Assembly (NCBI GenBank): GCA_022575985.1 | Contig: JAKSXM010000007.1 | Location: 38,256,501-38,320,500 of the forward strand | DNA from: Anagrus nilaparvatae | Taxonomy: Eukaryota > Arthropoda > Insecta > Hymenoptera > Mymaridae | Direction: 5' to 3' | DNA length: 64,000 bases | In this document: piece after piece, positions 10,723 to 22,335 of the stretch | Position numbering within the stretch: the first letter of the stretch is position 1 | Layout of the letters: each line of letters opens with the position of its first letter | The notes under the pieces: model-generated | The model's input: the letters and a program-made list of their open reading frames with translations, nothing else | Told to the model about the DNA's origin: nothing | Databases searched by the model: none | Translations under genes and position numbers: made by a program

Positions 10723-11339
10723 GACCAATTTCAATATTCCAATTTAATTAAAAATTTGAAAGGAACAAATTATAAATATTATTGATAGTTAAGTAATTAT
10801 TTTTTATCTCGATCCAATATATAGTTTTTTTCATAATTTTTAAATATCTGTTTCTAATTTTGATTTATTTTTTTATAATAATTATTTCATATATATACAT
10901 TCCTCATTTTCTTACCTGTATAAGAGTAAATCTTGTTCTACCTATTATAACGACATAGCGACATCACGTCAATCAGTTGTCCCATATTATCCCTTTTAAT
11001 TTTTTTTGGAGGAAATTTTCGACTTATTTAAGATATTACGGGGCAAAAAAAAGAAAATTTTTTATTTTTTAAAAAATGGAATTGAAAAATAATTTTTTTT
11101 GAAGGATGTTAACGAGAAATAAATTTATCAAGAAATTAATATATATACAAAACAGCGACCTCAAAAGCATAAAGATAAACTTTAAAATTAATAGAAAAAA
11201 CGTTTTTAAGCCCATTGAGACTTTCATTCAGAATGATACAACGTATCAAAAATTCAGCCAATTCAACCAAAACTCTATTTCCTATCCTTTTGTGCGGGGT
11301 CCTTATCATATTTTTGTGTATTTAAACTAGCGCAGAATT
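10723..11339. other. Intergenic, no gene seen
   Basis: AT-rich sequence with no coding signature. The short open frame at 11106-11330 has no recognisable motif and a background-like composition. Confidence 0.5.
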
Positions 11340-12050
11340 ACTTGCTTAGATTATTTTTAAGGGTGCTTTTTTAGTTCAATGTTACGACAATGTCATAAAA
11401 TAGGGCTTTTAGGTAGTTTTCCAAATAACACTATCATTTTATAATACAACCAAAATACTTCTCTTTGATCCCATTTTGTTCTATAAAGCAAACCTTTTAA
11501 TCCTTATAAACACAATTCTTCATCACCGATTCTCTCATTGTAATAGTTAATAAACCAAATATCCATTTTCGGCCCAAACTTACTAATTTTTGAGTCTAAT
11601 ATTCACCTAGCATACTCAAAAACCCCTAATTACAAGTTTTTTTAAAAAATTTAATTACCTCACAATGCATTTTACCAATCTCTTTCGCAATCTCTTTGAT
11701 TGTATTATACATTCCTGAATAAAATATTGAATAATTTTAGGCTTGATAGAAATAATAGCGAACAATAAAAACTATTAGCTAATAATCTCGTATCATTTTT
11801 TTGAGAAACTTTTATTTTTATGAAGTGTTATGTCCACCATATTGAATCCACTAATAATTCAATAATGGTCTATTCAATTTCATTTACCCCTAACAAAATC
11901 AAACATGAATCTAAGAACGAAACTTAAGGTAGCCGTATTGGATCCGCCATATTGAAATTTTGAAAAATAAAAAATTAGTTTCATATGTAGATTGAGCATA
12001 TACTCGAAAACCCTTTTAATAATAAACCATAAATCTTTTTAAAACATTAG
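11340..12050 (+). repeat. Diverged relative of the 22336-23336 element
   Basis: The order of words (TTCAATGTTACGACAATG, GGTAGTTTTCCAAATAAC, CTTCTCTTTGATCC, TTCATCACCGATTCTCTC, GTTAATAAACCAAATATCC) follows the left arm of the foldback at 22336-23336 (TCAAAGTTATAAAATAGG, GGTAATTTTCAAAG, CTTCTGGATGATCTC, ATCACTAATTCTCTT, CAATTAACCAAACGG). Similarity is moderate. I take it as an older copy. Confidence 0.45.
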
Positions 12051-12498
12051 TAAATTCATGTTCATTTTTTCAAATACTTCTGCCATATTGTTTCCACCAT
12101 ATTTATAAACAAAAATTTAAATTTTTAATATAATTTTGATAATTTTATTGTTAATTTTTATTAATAATGATTATTAAATATCTTTGCTAATCATTTTCAC
12201 TCATTTTTTGGTAAATTATTGATTTTTGCAACAATATTTTAGCCACCATATTGGATTTATGAAATTCTAAATTTTGGCCGGATTAAATCAAAAGCAATTT
12301 CATAAGGATGATTTAAAAAAAAAATATTTATTTTAAATGTTACTAGTATTGGGAACTGCCGTTTGATCAAAAATATTGATTCTTGCGCCACTGTAATGCG
12401 CTCAATTAAAATTAAATAAAAATATTAATTTATGCCTGCATACTTATTTAAATCATTTATTTCTCAAAATTACCCTGTTATATCGCTTTGAAATTAGG
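12051..12498. other. Intergenic, no gene seen
   Basis: AT-rich. Several short phrases such as GCCACCATATTGGATT and CATATTGAATCCAC recur between 11820 and 12260, suggesting an old, diverged low-copy repeat. No coding frame. Confidence 0.4.
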
Positions 12499-12502
12499 TT
12501 AA

Positions 12503-13439
12503 CCCTCCGCCTGTCCTCTAGGTCGATATCGTCAATCGACTTTTTACGACATATCTGTAATTCAGACATTCGCAATGGGCGATGGTTGGTTACCCCTCCT
12601 AAAAAAACTTGGGCACATAATATGAACGCACACCAAGCCGCGTTAGTTTTGGTTTAGCCGTTTAGCCGTACCGTGGGTGCAAAGTTGGACCGTGGACGAT
12701 ATCGACCTAGAGGACAGGCGGAGGGAGTTTTTTTGCTATTTCTTGGAAGTAAAAATTTTTGTTATTTTTGCTCCAAATTAAGTAATTTCTTCATATATTA
12801 TACTTTTTTCATGTACAAATGAATGTAACATAAAAAAATACGTGTTTTTGACCCGTTTTCACTAAAAAAATCCATTTTTTTACTTTTCCAAAATTTAATT
12901 GTATTTCGACCAAAAAACTTAATTTTTTTTGAAAATTTTTTTTTCTTGACTTATACAAAGGGTGAAGTATATTTTTAAATAACTTTTTTGAACATTTAAT
13001 GCCCCTAAGTGGGTTTTTATCCCAAAAAACCTTCAATTTTTTAAAATTTTTTTACTCAAAAAAAGGCCCATTTTCAGGTTGCGAAATAATTATGGTTTTT
13101 TCAGCGGAGCCAAATCTGGGTAGGTTTTTTTTGAAGGTATATATCTGAAGCTTAAAACCCTAGAATATTTTTCCTTAATACCCATTAGGGCTGGAGTTAT
13201 GAATTTTTAATCAAAAATCGAAAAAATGCTCGTTTTCCGCTGCTCCGGAATTTTTTCCGAAAAACTGAGCGGACATTTTAGCCAAAAACCTTTTTTAATC
13301 TTTAGTTGGGATGTTTATCTAAAACATCAAAAACAAATTTTGGCAAAAAATTGTTTTTAAAGGTGTTAAAAAATGACGTGGACGATATCGACCTAGAGGA
13401 CAGGCCGAGGAGGTAAAAATATAGAGGACAGGCGGAGGG
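12503..13439. mobile_element. piggyBac-like non-autonomous element, 937 bp
   Basis: TTAA at 12499-12502 and 13440-13443 flanks ends that read CCCTCCGCCTGTCCTCTA and its reverse complement. TTAA duplication with CCC-type ends is the pattern of piggyBac elements. The subterminal word GGTCGATATCGTC also occurs inverted at about 12692 and 13380. An internal, full-length inverted end (about 12691-12724) closes a smaller unit of about 222 bp, so the element may be composite. It has no transposase frame; the open frame at 12809-13036 has no recognisable domain. Confidence 0.8.
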
Positions 13440-13443
13440 TTAA

Positions 13444-14290
13444 GAACATTCGTTTAAAAAAAAATTAATCCATTTTTAAAAGCATTTTTGACTTTGGATA
13501 AACCATATCTCAGAGAAAGTTCGTTTATACGATTTGGTTGAATGTTTAATATTTTAACTTTATTCCAATTAAATTCATGAGCTCATTGAATATGTGTTTT
13601 GTATTTTTAATTTCACTGTTTTTTTTTAATCTCCAAGACTCGTGTTATCATAATGTTCAGATATTCTAATACCTATTTCTTTTTTGGTTTCACCAATATA
13701 AGTGGCATAAATTTTTTACGTTCTTATTGATAGACTATATTACATTACAAATTTTTATTATATTACATAACATATAATTAGGAGTAGTAATTACAATATG
13801 CATTCTGTATCCTATAAAATAAATAATTATTATATGCATACTTTAAATTTATTTTTATTGATGTTATTTAGTTTATTAGTACCAGCAACTGCAAAATATT
13901 TATTAATGTATTTTAAATAATTTAATATTATTTTGGAAAATGAATCTATTTTAATTGGATAAAAACTATTGATAAAAAGTTTTTAATTTTTTAAGTTTTC
14001 TATTTAAAAACGTTTATCTGATAATTTATAGACCATGTCTATTATTGTCTAAATCATTCCTATCTTTTAAACGTTAGTAAACAAGATTAGTAATTTAAAA
14101 ATCTATTATCAAAACTATCATCAAACTATCAAACTATCAAAGGTTACTGAATTTTTCATTTAAATAAAATTGATTATGCATGATTTAATTTTATAAATTC
14201 TAATCTAAATTAATTGCTTACAAATTGTTTACGATCATGAATCTAAAGGAGATATATAATTATATATCTCCTTATTAGGAGATATATAAT
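13444..14290. other. Intergenic, no gene seen
   Basis: AT-rich and without a coding signature. Ends in a short palindromic cluster at 14248-14298 made of GGAGATATATAATTA and its complement. Confidence 0.5.
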
Positions 14291-14294
14291 TAAT

Positions 14295-15508
14295 TATACT
14301 AGCTGCCTCCGGTTCGCTTCGCTCGCCTCGGCAACCGCCAAGAGGTCTGCGCCCCCCTGGACCCCTGCAACTTCATTTGTCCAAAGATATTTTGTTTTAG
14401 GCTTCTCAATATTTTGTATAATAAACTTTTTTTACCCAAAGTATTATCTAAAATTTACTGAACCATAAAAATTACGGGCATAAGAACCCAGGCGCATAAG
14501 TAGTGATCAGCAATATAAACTTAGCTAGCCTTCCCTAGGTTTCACAAGTAGCCGTTGCCCACCTTGATAATAGCTGTTACTATATTGAGTTACTAAATTA
14601 GTGACTGGTAAGAATCAGAAATATATATAATATTAGTCCTAAAATTTTATAATTTGTCGAAAAATCATTGTAACTGTTGACAGATCGAACCGATCAACTC
14701 GAAAATTTAGGTGGATTCATAAAAATTATTCCCGAATTGAATGAACTTCTTTTTCAAATTAAAATTTTTCTTTACTTTTCAGTTTTTTAGGTTTTTTGAA
14801 GAAATTTGATAAAAATTTTTTTCTCAGAAATCCAGTTTTTTCAACATTAAATATTTTTGTTTGTATCAATCCAAATGATACCTGGCTTATGTTTTTTTTC
14901 GGTAATTTTTTCCATCTTTTGCCATAAACCCGATGTCTGTAGCTTTTATCGTGTTCCCTTGATTCGCGTCGGGGCACACATACATACATAATTAAAAATT
15001 TATATAATATTTGTCCTAAACTTTTATAATTTTTGAAAAATGATTGTATCCTTTGACAGATTGAACCAATTACCTTGAAAATTTAGGTGGATACGTAAAA
15101 AATATGCCCAACTCAAATGAAATTTTTTTTTATACAAAAATTTTTCTTCGATTTTTAGTTTTTTTGATTTTTTTTAAAAACTTAATAAAACCTAACCGTC
15201 TTTTGCCGTAAACCAGATGCCTGTAGCTTTTATCGTGTTCTCATTTATCGCGTTCGGACAAGATATTTCAACTTTTTTAAAAATTTTTAAAAATTTTATC
15301 TCAAAATTAGTGAAAATTAAATATCTCAAAAACTACGATAGCTGAGCAGAAATTCTAAGGCCTATGTCACTCGCAAACTTTTTTTCTTCATTTTGACACC
15401 GGTTTCATGTTAATTAGTTCGGCGGTTCTTGAGTGATGAGGGTACAGACAGGCAGACAGACAGACAGACAAACAAATAAATTTTCAAATATATATAGTAT
15501 TAAGATTA
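14295..15508 (+). mobile_element. Unclassified interspersed element, CTAG to ACAGACAG
   Basis: Begins ACTAGCTGCCTCCGGTTCGC and ends in an ACAGACAGACAGACAAAC run followed by TATATATAGTATTAAG. Many insect genomes carry non-autonomous repeats with this combination of a GC-rich CTAGCTG start and an ACAG-repeat end; I cannot say which class. Inside, a unit of about 370 bp occurs twice in tandem (14600-14980 and 14995-15245), sharing GAAAATTTAGGTGGAT, CTGTAGCTTTTATCGTGTTC and TTTGACAGAT. No protein is encoded. Confidence 0.6.
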
Positions 15509-15529
15509 AGATATAGGATAGTATTAGCT

Positions 15530-16030
15530 CCAAGGCGCAGGTATCAAATGTAGAGGAAAACATGCCTTATAACCAAAATAGGAATTTCTCAAATAGGCAA
15601 AGAGTACTTCGGTAACGGAAGGAAAAAAGAACTTCGGTAACAGAAGAAATCTGAAAGGCCCAAATTTCTTTAATAAGGCCACAAAAAAAAATACTAAATG
15701 TTTTTTCTTGTTAGTGTCCAGAAAGTGCGTATTTTCTGGCCGCTGCGCTATTCAAAAAAACGCATTTTCTCGACACTGTGCAAGAAAAATTACGTTTTGT
15801 CCTTGGCCACAAAAAAAGGATGCCCCAAATCGCAGTTTACCATCCATCATGGGTAAAAATATACTATTAATGTGGTCGTAAATCCCACATAAAAAAGAAG
15901 TGTTGATACTTTAAAAAATTTCAAGAATATAGAAAAAAGAGACCACACATCATGGAAGCAAATGTGACTTAATGTGGCCGAGCCAAAGATCTACAGCAGA
16001 TAGAAACCCAACCCAATATTCTTTTATGGC
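15530..16030 (+). pseudogene. Retroelement gag zinc-knuckle remnant
   Basis: The segment 15862-15920 translates as a stop followed by CGRKSHIKKKC, which fits CX2CX4HX4C if the first Cys has been lost to the stop. It is followed by a Lys-rich run (YFKKFQEYRKK). The upstream part (15530-15670) reads NMPYNQNRNFSNRQRVL, a composition usual for the region before the gag zinc knuckle. The family is unclear (copia or gypsy). The 15680-15850 stretch is an inserted hairpin repeat that splits the frame. Several stops are present. Confidence 0.4.
15680..15850. repeat. GGCC-type hairpin repeat, copy 1
   Basis: Contains TTTTCTGGCCGCTGCGC, CCTTGGCCACAAAAAAAGG and GATGCCCCAAATCGCAG. The same words recur at 19670-19735 and 20140-20360, so this is a dispersed repeat with GC-rich hairpins. 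Confidence 0.6.
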
Positions 16031-16939
16031 TGGATTAAGTGAATTTAATAAAAGATATAAATAGTGCCTTAAGTGACTTTATAGAGTATTAAGGTGCATA
16101 TGATAAAAACTAATGAGTGTTTTGAACATGAATCCACCAATTTGAATTGAAAGGGCTAAAGAAAGTGCACACACAAAAACTTTAATAATTGGAAATATTA
16201 AAGTAGTCAGCAACTTAGGAGTACATTGTTGTTTGAAATGTGCGGTATAGTCTAGAGTTATCACAAAAGGGTTTTAAAGTAGAGAGAAAAGAAACTATTA
16301 GACACTTCGGAGTTAGCTTTACAGACATACGTATCAATCTTCCGGGCAAGTCTGTAATTATCAATAACTTCGGGTCATATAAATTGTAAAGAGGTCTTTC
16401 TTGATTTTGGACAAATAAAGAATAAAAAAATAAGTACTTTACGAGTCAATCACTACTTTTCCTTTCCAAAAATATTCTTTCGGGATCCAGTTGAACCAAG
16501 CATCACCAGGAACACTCTAGGGTGAAAGCAACTAACATAGATAAACTGGCTTGACCATACTTTATTAATACATAACATTTTAATAAAAAAGAAAGAGAAA
16601 GTAAACACTTTATACATTACCAAAAGTAAAAATGGAATATGTAAAAAGCATATTTGCAAATTTTGCAAAATATAATAAAGTAGATTATGATTTAAGCATA
16701 AAAATTTAGGACATATGAGAGATAATAAATTTAACGAATTGAAAAATAAATAAATGGTCATTTATATTACGTTAATTAAAAACATAAAATCAAAAATAAT
16801 AATAAATTATGTGAATCATGCATGAAAGGCAAACAATGTAGATAACAATTTAATAAAAGTAAAAATAAGAACCATTGAAAGAAAAAGTGTTAGTTAAATT
16901 AAATAAAAGTACTCAAAAAATAATTTTTGATATCAATCT
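16031..16939. other. Possible retroelement debris, no gene named
   Basis: Less extreme base composition than its surroundings. Phrases such as CACTTCGGAGTTAGC and GGATCCAGTTGAACCAAG look like former LTR or coding sequence, and the gag remnant lies just upstream. No frame carries a motif I can identify. The minus-strand frame at 16453-16761 is hydrophobic and Phe/Leu-rich, as AT-rich background often is. Confidence 0.35.
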
Positions 16940-17240
16940 GGTTTGTATTTTCACACAACCAATGATCATGGAACACGTTCACAACAGTTTTAATGTGTGC
17001 TCCCAAATTATTATAAGTCCTAAAACCGAAATTACAATAAATCCCGAAATATAAATTATTCTAAGTCCATAAATCTAAAGTCCCTAAATTGAAAATAGTC
17101 TAAGTCTATTTCACCATTAGAGGGGGGGGGCTCTAATAACGTCACTTTTTCACCCCCGCCCCCGTCAATTTCTCATCCTCCCCTGCCGTGCCAGACTTTT
17201 TAAAATACCTCATCCAATGAATATGTTCCATGTTTAACGC
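16940..17240. repeat. Dispersed repeat with ATTATTCTAAGTCC units
   Basis: Contains a GGAACACGTTC-like word, then tandem TTATAAGTCCTAAA-type units of about 24 bp, a G-run and TTTTTCACCCCCGCCCC, ending in CCAATGAATATGTTCCATG. The same set of words occurs at 55145-55400, and parts of it at 32860-32960 and 63340-63415. Confidence 0.6.
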
Positions 17241-17685
17241 AAGATATTAATGATTAACAAAATACCCCTTTATCCTATCCTAAAAAATAGATGGCTCATC
17301 GCAACGGTTGCTAGGTGTAATCGGAATAAAGTCATTCTGATTGGTTCTCACAATAATGTACACAAACAAACATATACAAAATTTTAAATTCAAAATAACA
17401 TAAACATTATTAATTTAAATCGAGAGGTTAAGGGTGAATTTAATGAATTTAATAAACTTTGTTAATTTATTGATTATTATTTATATCTATTTGTATATAA
17501 TAACCCGGGGGGAAATATCCCGAATGAATTTTAATTCGATAATATTAAATTCTATTAAATTTTAATAAATTATATTAAATTGAATTGGAAAATTCACCGA
17601 ATTCAATTTAATAAAATTTAATATAATTTAATTAAAATAACTAATATCTAAGAAAATGCTTTAAACAGGCTAAAATTGATGTTTC
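17241..17685. other. Low-complexity AATTTAATAAA stretch, no gene
   Basis: Includes a slightly GC-richer 17280-17360 and a run of AATTTAATAAA words after CCCGGGGGGAAATATCCCG. The run and the G-rich word recur inverted at 19200-19370, so the two form the outer arms of a nested inverted structure around the foldback element. Confidence 0.45.
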
Positions 17686-17689
17686 AATC

Positions 17690-18944
17690 AGGAGGGGTGA
17701 AATGGACTTAGTGTACTTTTGATTTGTTCACCCCCCAGGGAGGCAACTACCCCATAATTAAAAAAAAATGAAACTTTATAAAATGAAACTTTATAAAATT
17801 TTCTTTTTTGCACTTTTCATCTTACAAACAAAATCTAACAATATTTGTAATACAAAAAATCATCCCTGTCGCCAGGGGGTGAAAACTACCCCTAAATGTA
17901 AAAGAAATTATACAAAAAATTGTTAAATTTTGCTTTCTACCATTTTTTTCTTAAAGAGAAAAAAAAAAGTAACAAAATTGGTAGTACAAAAAATTTTTCC
18001 TGACCCGGAAGGTGAAAACTACCCGTAATTTAAAAAAAAATTAATAAAAGGTAATATAATTTTTTTTTAGAATCTTTTCGTCTTACAAATAGAAAAATTA
18101 ATATTTTTAGTATAAAACATTATTAAGTATAAAACATTACCGTCCGCCAGGGGGTAAAAACAACCTCCAAATATAAAAATTAATAAAAGTTATTTTATAC
18201 CGAATTTTTTTAATTAAAAAAATTTGTTATTGAAAATTAAAAAAAAATTTTTTAAATTACAAAACTGATTCATAAAAATTGAAATCACTGTATTTAAATT
18301 TTAAGCAAATATTATCATTCATTAATAAAAAATTAAAATTTATATCAATTTACCATTTTTTTAAATATTTGGTGGTTTTCAATACTATATCCCCTGGAGT
18401 GGCAGGAAGGCTAAATTTCTCTATGAAAAATGTAGTTAGTTTTTCGTTTATTAGATGAAAAGTTTTAAAAAAGAATATTTTATAACCTTTTATTTTATTT
18501 TTTTTTAATTTAGGGATATTTTTCTCCACTTGTGTGGGGGGAAGGTAATTTATTATACTAAAAATGAAGTCAGTTTTTTGGTTGTAAGACGACAAGTTTG
18601 AAAAAGAAAATTTTATAACATTTTTTTCATTGTTTTATAATTCAGAGGTAGTTTTGACCCTGTATATATAGCCCTTGTATCTCAATTTTGGTACATTATA
18701 AGAAATCCCCAATATATTCTTAATTAATCTTAAATTATTCTGGAATTTGTTAGAAAATGTTGGCTTAAATTCTAAAATAATGCAAAAAAGCACCTAAAAA
18801 GGGGAAGTATTTGCTTTTTTAAGGGCGTAGCCGTATTTTCTATGGAATTTCGACCCCTGATTTGTATTCAGTGATCAAAAAAACATATTTTATACCTAAA
18901 CTTACCTTGGCTATACATTTTCAACCAGTTCCGCCATTTGACTG
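17690..18944. mobile_element. Family A foldback element, copy 1
   Basis: Tandem units of about 120 bp carrying CCAGGGGGTGAAAACTACCC and TTTTCGTCTTACAAA run forward to about 18240 and backward from about 18350 to 18660. The tail (CTAAAAAGGGGAAGTATTTG) matches the tail of the copy at 41819-42545. The right edge reads TTTGACTGGAC followed by TA, the terminal word of this family (CTCCAGTCAAA on the other strand). The left terminus is not recognisable. No transposase. Confidence 0.6.
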
Positions 18945-19128
18945 GACTACTGTATACAATATATAAACAGTTTTAATTATAAAATATTATTATCATCAAA
19001 AATTATGTTTTTTTAAATTAAATAAGTTTTTTATAGTTGTTCTCTTAATTTTGAATTGTCTGGATTGTGAAAATAAAAAAAAGGCTAGTTAAAATATATT
19101 ATTAGTATATAATATTTCAACAGATACC

Positions 19129-19195
19129 GTGGTCATGTGGTATAAGTATCGAGTCTAGTATGTGAAACGTTCTAGGTTTGAATCCCAGAAATATT
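19129..19195 (+). tRNA. tRNA-like sequence or tRNA-derived repeat
   Basis: An A-box-like stretch (GTGGTCATGTGGTATAAG), a good B box (GGTTTGAATCC) with a pairing T arm (CTAGG/CCCAG) and a downstream T-run that could end pol III transcription. The anticodon arm does not pair well and no anticodon can be assigned. It may be a degenerate tRNA or a tRNA-derived SINE head. Confidence 0.35.
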
Positions 19196-19199
19196 ATTT

Positions 19200-19370
19200 T
19201 TTTTTTTTAATTTTTATTATTAATTTAATAAATTTAATAAAATTTAATAGAATTTAAGAAAATTTAATAAAATCTGATAAAATTTAATAAAATTGAATTG
19301 AACCTAATTCGACAAATTATTTTATAAAATTTAATTAAATTTAATTCAGGATTTTTCCCCCAGGGAAATT
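19200..19370. repeat. Inverted partner of 17500-17640
   Basis: Run of AATTTAATAAAA words ending in AATTCAGGATTTTTCCCCC, which mirrors the stretch at 17500-17640. Confidence 0.5.
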
Positions 19371-19669
19371 AATGTTTGGAATAAGTAATAAAAATTTTCT
19401 AACCTCAATATTGAATATGCTTATTGTTTATGTTTTTATAATGGGTAAAGTAAAGTGAATTATTTAAATTATTTATTTTGCAGGTTTATAAGTGCGTTCT
19501 TTGAAAGTTATTATGACTGTGAATGTTATTTTGCCAAATTGATTTATTTTTATAGAAACAAAAATATTGCAGTTAATTATTGGTAATTCTTTACCAAAAA
19601 AAAATTTTTTAATTATAAAATTTAAAAAAGAAGGAAAAAAGATGATTTTCTTTAATAAAACGTAAATAG
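19371..19669. other. Intergenic, no gene seen
   Basis: AT-rich with no feature. Confidence 0.5.
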
Positions 19670-20370
19670 TATATTACGATCCTAGGCCAGAAAAATAAAG
19701 GATGACCCAAATCGCAGTTTAGAAAATTTTTCTGCGACAGAAAAATATATTTGTTAAAGATAAAATTGATAAACTTTCTTTAATTATTGAATAGCTCCTT
19801 TGTGATTAAATTAATAAAAAATAAAAAATACCCTATTTTTTTGAAAATTTGTATGATTGCGTATTTTCAATTATTGTCTCTTTTTTCTCAAGTTATACTA
19901 AAATTTACAAGCATACGCAAAATTTCGCATAAAATGCAAGTAAATAAAGTCAGAATTTTTTTGATCAGGTATCGAGTGGCTGGGCAGATAATTACAAAAT
20001 TGAATAAAATAATTGAATAAAATAAAAGCCATTATTTTCGATGAAGAGTTCTGTTAAAAAAAATTCCAAGAGATAAAATAATCAACTTTCGATTTCTATG
20101 CTAAAAAAATAATTTTTAAATTTATACAATGGACAGTATACTTTTATTCTAGGCCGCAAAAATAAAGAATGGCCCAGATCACACGCAAATTGCAATCCGA
20201 GGCGAAGCCGAGGTTGACAAACTGCGATCTGGGACATTCTTTTTTTTGCGGCCGAGGGCAAAACATAATTTTTCTTTGTCAGTGGCAAAAAAACACGTAT
20301 TTTTGAATCGCGCCGCGGCCGGGAAATATGTGGTTTGTGGCCGCTGACAAGAAAAAAAATGGAAGATATG
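19670..20370. repeat. GGCC-type hairpin repeat, copies 2 and 3
   Basis: The part at 19680-19735 has CCTAGGCCAGAAAAATAAAG and GATGACCCAAATCGCAG. The part at 20140-20360 has the same word set in both orientations (AATGGCCCAGATC and GATCTGGGACATT) around a small GC-rich hairpin (CCGAGGCGAAGCCGAGG), and continues with GGCCGCTGACAAG. The frames across it (19787-20020, 20082-20288) have no known motif and are probably chance. Confidence 0.6.
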
Positions 20371-20397
20371 TATGACTTAAGCTACCGAAAAACTACG

Positions 20398-21045
20398 TCA
20401 CCGGAGATTTTGCCACAGACAGTTCGCCACAAAAGTTATCTGCCAAAAAATGTTGATGCATAAAAATTGCATACAGAGTAAGATATAAAAACATTTTTTT
20501 AGATGCGATTCTATTTTACCACCAGTGATTTTTACACGGATATTTATAATTTTGATTTTTGATATAAAAAATCTAAACACCTACAAGATTTACACCAAAA
20601 AGTTGATGAAAAGAACATTTTAATCTTTGCTGCAAAATTTTTTGTAAAAATCAATCTCTATGTTTAATTTAACCATTTGTATTTGTATTTATTGTTTACC
20701 ATTGTTTATTGTTAATTTACCATTATTTATTGTTAACCATTCAAGAGTTTTAAAAACTAACAAGGAAAAAAAATGGACCACATAAGGATAATTTCTTTTT
20801 TCTTTTGGGGTCAATTTTTTTGTGTCAAATTTTATAGGGTGGTTAAATTTTTCGTGTTATTCGTTAAATTTTTCGTTTCAAATTGATATTAAAAATATAC
20901 GTGTGAAAATCACTGATGATCAGATGCTTATTCAAAAAATATGTTTATATTTTATTTTGTACGCAGTTTTCATGGGCCAAAATTCTTTGGTGGTAACTTT
21001 TGTGAAGAAACTTTTTGTGGCAACATCTAAGGTGACACAGTTTTT
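20398..21045. repeat. Inverted repeat, arms about 160 bp
   Basis: The left arm 20398-20560 and right arm 20880-21045 are diverged reverse complements: translations on opposite strands share NIRVKIT and similar residues after it. The shared peptide simply reflects the inverted repeat. The spacer is AT-rich. Confidence 0.6.
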
Positions 21046-22330
21046 TGAAACTTGAAAAAAATTCTAAACTTTTATTTTCACGTGCATTTATATCAAAACA
21101 TTTGATTTCCGGAATCGAATCCTACGAAAATTTACGATAAGAAATTACGCCTTTTGATTTCTTTAAAAGTCCAAAGACTATATTTTAAAAAACCAAAGAT
21201 GAAACAAATTTTTAAGTGCTGCAAAAAAGAGAAAATCAAATCTGTAAAATTCTAAAAATTTTGGATTTGGACAAATGTAGCCATGGGCGTAATTCTCTAT
21301 ACTTTTTGGGTTCAGTGTGCGTCAGTGGACGCAAGAAGTTTTATTCCTTAATATTTATTAACAATATATGGAAAATTCAATTAAACAAGTATATAAAGGA
21401 GGGGATTAAAATTTCTAAAGAATTGTAAAAAAGTTTATTTTTGTTAAATGCGAAGGCTTATCGGAGCGTATAGTTCTGAGGGTCAGTAATTACATTCGAC
21501 ATAATGCACTTTGAATATGGAACATGTCTATAGAGAGAGGTACTTTAGGAAATGGAAAATTACCTATTTTGATTTAGGGATTCATAATAATAGTGTTATT
21601 ATGTAATATTTTTTTACTATACTCAGCACTTAGCAAAAGCAAACATGTGCTATGCATTTAGGTTGTATAGTCATAAACCGATCTTACGTTTTTATAACAA
21701 GTTTAGAACCACATTTACAACAAAAAGGCAAAAAAGGCAAAAAGTTGGGTCATACAAGTCAGAAAATATTACTTTTTAACTAGGTTATGTAAAGGTGTTT
21801 CGGCACTGATGATACATAGAACTCGCATATGTTGCTATTCCGCAGAATATATATGAGCTATTCTTAGTGTAACTAACATAAAAGGCAGGTCAAAATCTGA
21901 GATCCTAAAAAACCCATTGGACTGGATTTACTATGTGAAAATATGATACCATGCTAATTTTTAAGGTGCTAGATTCAATAGTTTCGAAATGGCAGCTGTT
22001 TTTTTTTGTTCAAATTTGATGCAAAAATCTGAAAAAATTTTTCGATTTTAATTTTTCACCAGTCTACCATTACCGAAACTACCATTAGTTTTTTGGAAAA
22101 ATCTCAAGAAAAGTCGGAAAGTCGGAAAAACTAAAAGGAATCTTCAAATATGAATTTCTCAAAAACCGTGTTTTTTTTTCATATAATTGGCCTTAAAATT
22201 TGTCTTTTCACATGTACTTTTTGTTGGTAAATAGTTTTTCAGGATATCGACCTTTAAAGTATGGACGATCTGTCCTCCTATTCTAAAAATAAATTTTTTT
22301 TACTCATCTAAGTAGTTTACACTAAATCCC
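21046..22330. other. Intergenic, no gene seen
   Basis: AT-rich sequence with no convincing coding frame, RNA gene or strong repeat. The small frame at 21216-21428 has no identifiable motif. Confidence 0.5.
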
Positions 22331-22335
22331 AACTG

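Noticed and set aside
14320..14400. GC-rich patch suggesting bacterial DNA
   Set aside because: The patch is the start of an interspersed element with an insect-type ACAGACAG end, and no bacterial gene structure is present.
16453..16761. Minus-strand frame of 102 codons, hydrophobic
   Set aside because: Phe/Leu/Ile-rich translation is usual for AT-rich background; there is no domain and no support from the surroundings.
20398..21055. Two frames on opposite strands sharing NIRVKIT
   Set aside because: The similarity is explained by an inverted repeat at the DNA level. Neither frame has a recognisable domain.
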